From NCBI GenBank assembly GCA_016868955.1, contig VGFF01000061.1, positions 1 through 12,590 of the forward strand: a stretch of 12,590 nt of DNA, read 5' to 3'. Shown one piece after another: positions 7,165-12,590 of the stretch. Source of the DNA: Armatimonadota bacterium. Lineage in GTDB: Bacteria; Sysuimicrobiota; Sysuimicrobiia; Sysuimicrobiales; VGFF01. The notes below the pieces were generated by a model that was not told the DNA's origin, searched no databases, and worked only from the letters and a program-made list of their open reading frames with translations. A program made the translations under genes and the position numbers. How positions within the stretch are numbered: the stretch's first letter is position 1; each line of letters starts with the position of its first letter.

Positions 7165-8148
7165 GTGGCGAACGCGTGGGGCATCGTCGCTGAGGCCGTC
7201 GTCAAGAGCTTGCTGTTGTCGGCGCTCGTGCTCACGGCTACGGCCTACGTCACGTTGCTGGAGCGCCGGCTCCTCGGCCGCCTGCAGATCCGGATCGGTC
7301 CCGACCGCGTGGGGCCGGGCGGTCTGCTGCAACCGCTCGCCGACGCCATCAAGCTGATCACGAAGGAAGACTTCATCCCCGCCGGGGCGGACCGGTTCGT
7401 GTACTTGATTTGCCCGGTGCTCGTCATGGCGATGGCCGTATTCGTGTGGGCCGTCATTCCGATCGGTCCGAGCTTGGACTTGTTCGGAACGACGATTCCG
7501 CTGTACGTGGCGGACGTCAACGTGGCGATCCTCCTCATCCTCGGCGCGTCGTCGCTGTCCGTGTACGGCTTCATCCTCGGCGGCTGGTCCTCAAACAGCA
7601 AATATTCGCTGCTCGGAGGGCTGCGCAGCAGCGCGCAGATCATCTCCTACGAGCTCACGCTCGCGCTGGCCGTCATCGCCGTGATCATGCTCGCCCGCAG
7701 CCTCAGCCTCGTGCGCATCGTCGAGGCGCAGCGCGACGGGTGGTTCATCCTCCGGCAGCCGCTGGCGTTCCTGTTGTTCTTCGTCGCGGCGTTCGCCGAG
7801 ACGAACCGGTCGCCATTCGACCTTCCGGAAGCGGAGCAAGAGCTGATCGCCGGCTATCAGACGGAATACGGCGGATTCAAGTTCGGGATGTTCTACGTCG
7901 CCGAGTATCTGGCGATCATCACGCAGAGCGCGCTCGTCACGACGCTGTTCCTGGGCGGGTGGCACGGGCCGTTGCTGCCCGGCGTCGTCTGGTTCGCGTT
8001 GAAGACGTTGTTGTTCGTCTGCGTTTTCGTCTGGGTGCGGGCGACGCTGCCGAGGGTGCGCTATGATCAATTGATGGGACTGGGCTGGAAAGTGCTCATC
8101 CCCCTCGGACTCGTCAACATCGTCATCAGCGCCCTGCTCTTGATCTAG
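7165..8148 (+). CDS. nuoH: NADH-quinone oxidoreductase subunit H
   Basis: NuoH (ND1, Nqo8) is the membrane subunit that forms the quinone entry channel and links the redox arm to the proton pumps. The 327-residue product has about eight membrane helices. Conserved cytoplasmic loops are visible: LLERRLLGRLQIRIGPDRVGP near residues 32-52 and AETNRSPFDLPEAEQELIAGY with E212, D219, E222, E224 and E226. The latter lines the quinone chamber and the start of the charged axis. GTG 7165 starts 3 nt after the nuoG stop; the nearest purine-rich sequence (GGCGGGAA, 7143-7150) is 14 nt upstream, so coupling to nuoG is likely. Typical length, no missing motif. Confidence 0.97.
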   Translation: MANAWGIVAEAVVKSLLLSALVLTATAYVTLLERRLLGRLQIRIGPDRVGPGGLLQPLADAIKLITKEDFIPAGADRFVYLICPVLVMAMAVFVWAVIPIGPSLDLFGTTIPLYVADVNVAILLILGASSLSVYGFILGGWSSNSKYSLLGGLRSSAQIISYELTLALAVIAVIMLARSLSLVRIVEAQRDGWFILRQPLAFLLFFVAAFAETNRSPFDLPEAEQELIAGYQTEYGGFKFGMFYVAEYLAIITQSALVTTLFLGGWHGPLLPGVVWFALKTLLFVCVFVWVRATLPRVRYDQLMGLGWKVLIPLGLVNIVISALLLI

Positions 8149-8162
8149 CGACGTCCGCGTCG
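8149..8162 (+). other. Weak inverted repeat in the nuoH-nuoI spacer
   Basis: CGACG (8149-8153) can pair with CGTCG at 8158-8162, and alternatively with a second CGTCG at 8166-8170. The stems are 5 bp, with no T-run. It lies just upstream of the nuoI ribosome binding site. In GC-rich DNA such short pairings are common, so a role is uncertain. Confidence 0.2.
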
Positions 8163-8171
8163 AGGCGTCGC

Positions 8172-8178
8172 GGGGGAG
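8172..8178 (+). promoter_or_regulatory. Ribosome binding site supporting a TTG start for nuoI
   Basis: GGGGGAG lies 7 nt before TTG 8186. A second in-frame TTG at 8192 would be 13 nt away, so the first is preferred. No ATG or GTG is available nearby upstream of the conserved region. Confidence 0.6.
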
Positions 8179-8185
8179 CCACGTT

Positions 8186-8695
8186 TTGAATTTGAAGAAG
8201 AACGGCAACGGCGGACGAACGGTACAACGCGCGCTCATCGAAGGCGCGGCCATTCTCAAGGGAATGGGCGTCACGTTCCGTCACCTCTTCCGCAAACCGG
8301 TCACGATCAAGTACCCGGAGCAACGTCCGGCCGTCGCTGCGCGCTTCAAGGGCCGGCACTGGTTGACGTTGTACCCGGACGGCGACGAGCGCTGCGTCGG
8401 CTGCGAGCTTTGCGTGATCGTCTGCCCGTCGCAAGCCATCTACGTGAAGGCGGCGGAGAACACAGAGGAGAAACGGGTCAGCAAAGGCGAGCGCTACGCG
8501 GAAGACTTCCAGATCAACATGCTGCGCTGCATCTTCTGCGGGTTCTGCGAAGAGGCGTGCCCGACGGGCGCGATCGTGCTCGGTCGCGACTTCGAGCTCG
8601 CCGACTACTCTCGCCAATCCTTGATCTACGGCAAGCCGATGCTCCAGGAACCTTATCCCGGCGCCTCCGGGCGCGACCCGCACAGCGAGGTGTAA
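8186..8695 (+). CDS. nuoI: NADH-quinone oxidoreductase subunit I (clusters N6a/N6b)
   Basis: NuoI (TYKY, Nqo9) is an 8Fe ferredoxin-like subunit that passes electrons from NuoG to N2 in NuoB. The 169-residue product has two CxxCxxCxxxCP motifs: C70, C73, C76, C80 (CVGCELCVIVCP) and C115, C118, C121, C125 (CIFCGFCEEACP), each followed by the usual small-residue stretch. The N-terminal 60 residues contain the amphipathic membrane-contact region (ILKGMGVTFRHLFRKPVTI). The start is TTG 8186, with a strong Shine-Dalgarno; it is the only TTG start in the operon. The TAA stop overlaps the nuoJ ATG (TAATG). The tail QEPYPGASGRDPHSEV is variable. Confidence 0.95.
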   Translation: MNLKKNGNGGRTVQRALIEGAAILKGMGVTFRHLFRKPVTIKYPEQRPAVAARFKGRHWLTLYPDGDERCVGCELCVIVCPSQAIYVKAAENTEEKRVSKGERYAEDFQINMLRCIFCGFCEEACPTGAIVLGRDFELADYSRQSLIYGKPMLQEPYPGASGRDPHSEV

Positions 8696-9201
8696 TGGAA
8701 ATCATCCTCTTCGTCATCGCTGGGGCCCTCAGCCTCGCCGGGGGCGTGGGTGTGGTAGCCGCGCGGAAGCTGGTACACAGTGCGCTCTCCTTGCTGTTGG
8801 TCCTCGGCTCGCTAGCGGTCCTGTACCTGACGCTGGCGGCCGAGTTCGTCGCGGTCTTGCAGATCATCCTCTACGCCGGCGCGATCGTCGTCTTGTTCCT
8901 TTTCGTCATCATGCTCGTGCTGCCGCGCGTCAGCGCTCGTCTGGCGAGCTCCGACGCGGGATCGTTGCGGCCGATCGCGTTCGTGTTCGGCGGCGCGTTG
9001 GCGGCCATCCTGGCGTTCGGCGCGCTGCGCGGCATGCGACAGATGACGCCGCAGGCCTTGCCCGCCGGGTTCGGCAGCGTCGAATCGATCGGGCGGTCGT
9101 TGTTCACGGAGTTCGTCCTGCCGTTCCAGATCGCGTCGCTGCTGTTGCTCATCGGCATCATCACCGCGGTCGTCCTCGGAAAGGCGCCGAGCCGCTCGTG
9201 A
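8695..9201 (+). CDS. nuoJ: NADH-quinone oxidoreductase subunit J
   Basis: NuoJ (ND6, Nqo10) is a membrane-arm subunit between NuoH and the antiporter-like pumps; its third helix carries a pi-bulge that changes shape during turnover. The 168-residue product has about five membrane helices, at roughly 2-22, 29-48, 52-75, 95-112 and 140-163. E50 and the stretch Y60-A-G-A63 followed by IVVLFLFVIMLV match the conserved TM3 region. ATG 8695 shares its A with the nuoI TAA stop, and GAGGTG at 8687-8692 serves as a very close Shine-Dalgarno. The product ends with a short hydrophilic tail and overlaps nuoK as GTGA. The loop around residues 76-93 and the stretch 113-138 are not recognisably conserved. 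Confidence 0.95.
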   Translation: MEIILFVIAGALSLAGGVGVVAARKLVHSALSLLLVLGSLAVLYLTLAAEFVAVLQIILYAGAIVVLFLFVIMLVLPRVSARLASSDAGSLRPIAFVFGGALAAILAFGALRGMRQMTPQALPAGFGSVESIGRSLFTEFVLPFQIASLLLLIGIITAVVLGKAPSRS

Positions 9202-9506
9202 GCGCGGTGCCGTTGCAGGCCTACGTCATCCTCAGCGCCGTGTTGTTTTCGATCGGCGTCGCCGGCGTGCTGCTGCGGCGGACGGCGTTGATCCTCTTCA
9301 TGTCCATCGAGCTGATGCTCAACGCCGTCAACCTGGCCTTCGTGACGTTCGCGCGCATGCACGGCAACCTCTCGGGCCAGCTCATCGTCTTCTTCGTGCT
9401 CGTCGTCGCCGCCGTCGAGGTCGTCGTCGGCCTGGCGCTGATCGTCGGCATCTTCCGCAGCCGGGAAACCGTCGACATCGATGCCGTCGACGCGTTGAGG
9501 GGATGA
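9198..9506 (+). CDS. nuoK: NADH-quinone oxidoreductase subunit K
   Basis: NuoK (ND4L, Nqo11) is a three-helix proton-channel subunit. The 102-residue product carries both membrane glutamates needed for proton transfer: E38 in SIELMLNAVNL and E74 in AAVEVVVGLAL, matching E36 and E72 of E. coli NuoK. GTG 9198 overlaps the nuoJ stop (GTGA); GGAAAGG at 9178-9184 is 13 nt upstream, so coupling to nuoJ is likely. The C-terminus ends in a short charged tail (SRETVDIDAVDALRG). Length is exactly in the family range. Confidence 0.97.
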   Translation: MSAVPLQAYVILSAVLFSIGVAGVLLRRTALILFMSIELMLNAVNLAFVTFARMHGNLSGQLIVFFVLVVAAVEVVVGLALIVGIFRSRETVDIDAVDALRG

Positions 9507-9507
9507 G

Positions 9508-11388
9508 ATGAACGCCGTCCCGTGGATCGTCGGTTTCCCGCTCGCGTCCAGCGTGCTCCTGGGCTTGGTCGGGGCGCGCCTCGGAGAACGCACCGTCGGC
9601 GCGATCGCCTCGTTGTCCGTTCTGGCGGCGTTTGCCGCCGGCCTCGTCGGGTGGAGCGGGGTGTCGGCAACGGAGTCCGGGGCGATTCGCGCGGTCCTGT
9701 TCGAGTGGATCACGGTCGCGGACCTCCGCGTCGCCGCCGCGTTGCAGCTCGATCGTCTGTCGGCGTTGCTCGTGCTCGTCGTGACCGGGGTGGGATTCCT
9801 CATCCACGTGTACTCGACCGAGTACATGCGCGGCGAGGACGGCTACGCCCGCTACTTCACGTACCTGAACCTGTTTACGGCGTCGATGCTCCTCCTCGTC
9901 CTCGGCGCGAACGTTCTCGTGATGTTCGTCGGCTGGGAGCTGGTGGGGCTGTGCTCCTACTTGCTGATCGGGTTCTGGTTCGAACGTCCGGCGGCGGCCG
10001 CGGCTGGCCGCAAAGCGTTCGTCGTCAACCGCATCGGCGACGCCGCTTTCCTCCTGGGGATCTGCCTCTTGTTCGTGACGCTCGGCACGCTTGACTTCGC
10101 CGAGATCAGCCGGGCGCTTGGCGACCATCCGCAGCAGGCGGTGCTCGCGACCCTCCCGGCGATCGCCTTGCTGCTGTTCGTCGGCGCGACCGGGAAATCG
10201 GCGCAGCTGCCGCTGCACGTGTGGCTGCCGGATGCCATGGAAGGTCCAACGCCCGTCAGCGCGTTGATCCACGCCGCCACGATGGTCACCGCCGGCGTCT
10301 ACATGATCGCGCGGTTGTGGCCTTTGTTCGCGGCCGCGCCCGGCGTCCTCACTGGCGTCGTCGCGGTCGTCGGCGCCGCGACCGCGCTGTTCGCGGCGAC
10401 GGTCGCGATCGGCCAGAACGACCTGAAGCGCGTTCTCGCCTGGTCGACGATCAGCCAGCTCGGATACATGTTCATGGCGCTTGGCGTCGGCGCGGCGACG
10501 AGCGGCTTGTTCCACCTGACGACGCACGCATTCTTCAAGGCGCTGTTGTTCCTCGCGGCCGGCAGCGTCATGCACGCCATGCACGGCGTCATCGACCTAC
10601 GCCGTCTCGGCGGCCTACGCCACGCGATGCCGGTGACGTTCGCCGGGTTCGCGATCGGCGCGATCGCGCTCAGCGGTGTGCCGCCATTCGCCGGATTCTG
10701 GAGCAAGGACGAGATCCTGCATGCCGCCTACGCGTCCGGCCAAGTGCCGCTGTGGATCGTCGGCACGATCACGGCCGGCGTCACCGCGTTCTACATCACG
10801 CGCGCCGCGTTGCTGACGTTCACGGGGACGCCCGCCGATCGGAAGGCGCATCCGCACGAGGCAGGACCGGCGATGAAGATCGCGATGATCCTGCTCGCCG
10901 TCTTGTCCGCGGCCGGCGGCTTGATCGGCGCGAAGTTCCTGGGCGCGCCGTTCGAGCACTATCTCGAGCTGATGTTCCATGCCGAAGCGCACGCCGAAGC
11001 GGCGAACCATGCCGCCGGCGGCTTGAGCGAGGGCGCGTTGATCGCCATCTCGATCGTTGTCGCCGTGCTCGGCATCGCGTTCGCCTGGTCGTTGTTCAAC
11101 CGCCGCCGCAACGTGACGCTCGGCGGCCTGGCGGCGCTGGCGGCGCGACAGTGGGGGTTGGAAGACCTGTACCGCGCCGCGATCGTGCGGCCCTTGGAAG
11201 CCCTGGCGATCGCGCTTGCCGGCCGTTTCGACCCAGGCGTCATCGACGGCGCCGCCAATGGCATCGGCGCGGCTTTCGTCGGAGCGGGCGCGCGCGTGCG
11301 CGCCTGGCAATCGGGGTACGTGCGCCGTTACGCCGCGGGCGTGCTCGTCAGCGCGATCCTCGTGCTCGGCTACTGGTTGCTCCGCTGA
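9508..11388 (+). CDS. nuoL: NADH-quinone oxidoreductase subunit L (antiporter-like)
   Basis: NuoL (ND5, Nqo12) is the distal proton pump of complex I, related to Mrp antiporters, with a long lateral helix at its C-terminus that runs along the membrane arm. The 626-residue product has the key TM5 glutamate E144 in GWELVGLCSYLLIGFW and the broken-TM7 lysine K230 in GATGKSAQLPLHVWLPDAM, followed by EGPTPVSALIHAATMV and the His-bearing HAFFKALLFLAAGSVMHAM. An Ala/His/Glu-rich loop near residues 490-508 (HAEAHAEAANHAAGG) precedes the C-terminal helices. ATG 9508 is 1 nt after the nuoK stop, with GAGGGGA (9497-9503) 4 nt upstream. Length matches the family (613 in E. coli), so no truncation. Confidence 0.97.
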   Translation: MNAVPWIVGFPLASSVLLGLVGARLGERTVGAIASLSVLAAFAAGLVGWSGVSATESGAIRAVLFEWITVADLRVAAALQLDRLSALLVLVVTGVGFLIHVYSTEYMRGEDGYARYFTYLNLFTASMLLLVLGANVLVMFVGWELVGLCSYLLIGFWFERPAAAAAGRKAFVVNRIGDAAFLLGICLLFVTLGTLDFAEISRALGDHPQQAVLATLPAIALLLFVGATGKSAQLPLHVWLPDAMEGPTPVSALIHAATMVTAGVYMIARLWPLFAAAPGVLTGVVAVVGAATALFAATVAIGQNDLKRVLAWSTISQLGYMFMALGVGAATSGLFHLTTHAFFKALLFLAAGSVMHAMHGVIDLRRLGGLRHAMPVTFAGFAIGAIALSGVPPFAGFWSKDEILHAAYASGQVPLWIVGTITAGVTAFYITRAALLTFTGTPADRKAHPHEAGPAMKIAMILLAVLSAAGGLIGAKFLGAPFEHYLELMFHAEAHAEAANHAAGGLSEGALIAISIVVAVLGIAFAWSLFNRRRNVTLGGLAALAARQWGLEDLYRAAIVRPLEALAIALAGRFDPGVIDGAANGIGAAFVGAGARVRAWQSGYVRRYAAGVLVSAILVLGYWLLR

Positions 11389-11432
11389 TGAGCGGCCATC
11401 GCGGCGAGGGACGACTTCGGTTGATGAGTTGA
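11388..11432 (+). other. 14-codon mini-ORF bridging nuoL and nuoM
   Basis: ATG 11388 overlaps the nuoL TGA (ATGA) and opens a frame of 14 codons (MSGHRGEGRLRLMS) ending in TGA at 11430-11432, 1 nt before the nuoM ATG. It fills the whole L/M spacer. Ribosomes that finish nuoL could re-initiate here and deliver coupling to nuoM, which has no well-placed Shine-Dalgarno of its own (GAGGGA at 11406-11411 is 22 nt away). It could equally be chance, since ATGA at a stop is easily generated. No protein function is claimed. Confidence 0.3.
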
Positions 11433-11433
11433 G

Positions 11434-12590
<1,157 letters not shown>

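Noticed and set aside
9382..10584. A 400-codon minus-strand open frame opposite nuoK/nuoL
   Set aside because: Low-complexity charged composition and no recognisable domain; it mirrors the codon pattern of nuoL.
10970..11036. Ala/His/Glu-rich loop of NuoL as a possible metal-binding insertion
   Set aside because: NuoL proteins have variable hydrophilic loops here and total length is normal, so there is no inserted domain.

Overview
The window is one strand of a high-GC bacterial chromosome carrying a respiratory complex I (NADH:quinone oxidoreductase, nuo) operon. It reads nuoA-B-C-D-E-F-G-H-I-J-K-L-M, with nuoM cut by the right edge. Each of the thirteen subunits is recognised by family motifs read directly from its translation. 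nuoN, the usual fourteenth gene, would be expected just beyond base 12590.

Layout: bases 1-169 are the last 55 codons of a gene resembling the C-terminus of a class-V aminotransferase/cysteine desulfurase (NifS/IscS type). A 71-bp gap follows, holding the only plausible local regulatory sequence and the nuoA ribosome binding site. nuoA-D (241-2801) encode the small membrane subunit A and the hydrophilic connecting subunits B, C and D, which hold cluster N2 and the quinone site. nuoE-F-G (2798-7161) encode the NADH-dehydrogenase module, with FMN and clusters N1a, N3, N1b, N4, N5 and N7. nuoH and nuoI (7165-8695) encode the quinone-channel membrane subunit and the N6a/N6b ferredoxin-like subunit. 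nuoJ-K-L-M (8695 onward) encode the proton-pumping arm. nuoC and nuoD are separate genes, unlike the nuoCD fusion of E. coli, and the order matches the classical 14-gene bacterial arrangement, including that of Thermus.

The genes are very tightly packed: nuoA/nuoB overlap by 13 nt, B/C, D/E and J/K overlap as GTGA, I/J overlap as TAATG, and K/L are 1 nt apart. GTG or TTG starts are chosen for A, C, E, H, I and K. This points to one long transcript with extensive translational coupling. The only spacers over 30 nt are F/G (41 nt, with a small perfect hairpin), H/I (37 nt, with a weak hairpin) and L/M (45 nt, holding a 14-codon mini-ORF that bridges the two genes).

The organism is a GC-rich bacterium with an NADH-type complex I that keeps the extra N7 cluster. 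The phylum cannot be fixed from this window. Base composition looks even throughout and there are no mobile elements, RNA genes or CRISPR arrays. I found no undescribed system: this is a core housekeeping operon with a few local oddities worth checking, namely a NuoA loop substitution, the nuoL-nuoM mini-ORF, the F/G hairpin, and a possible Fe-S supply gene upstream.
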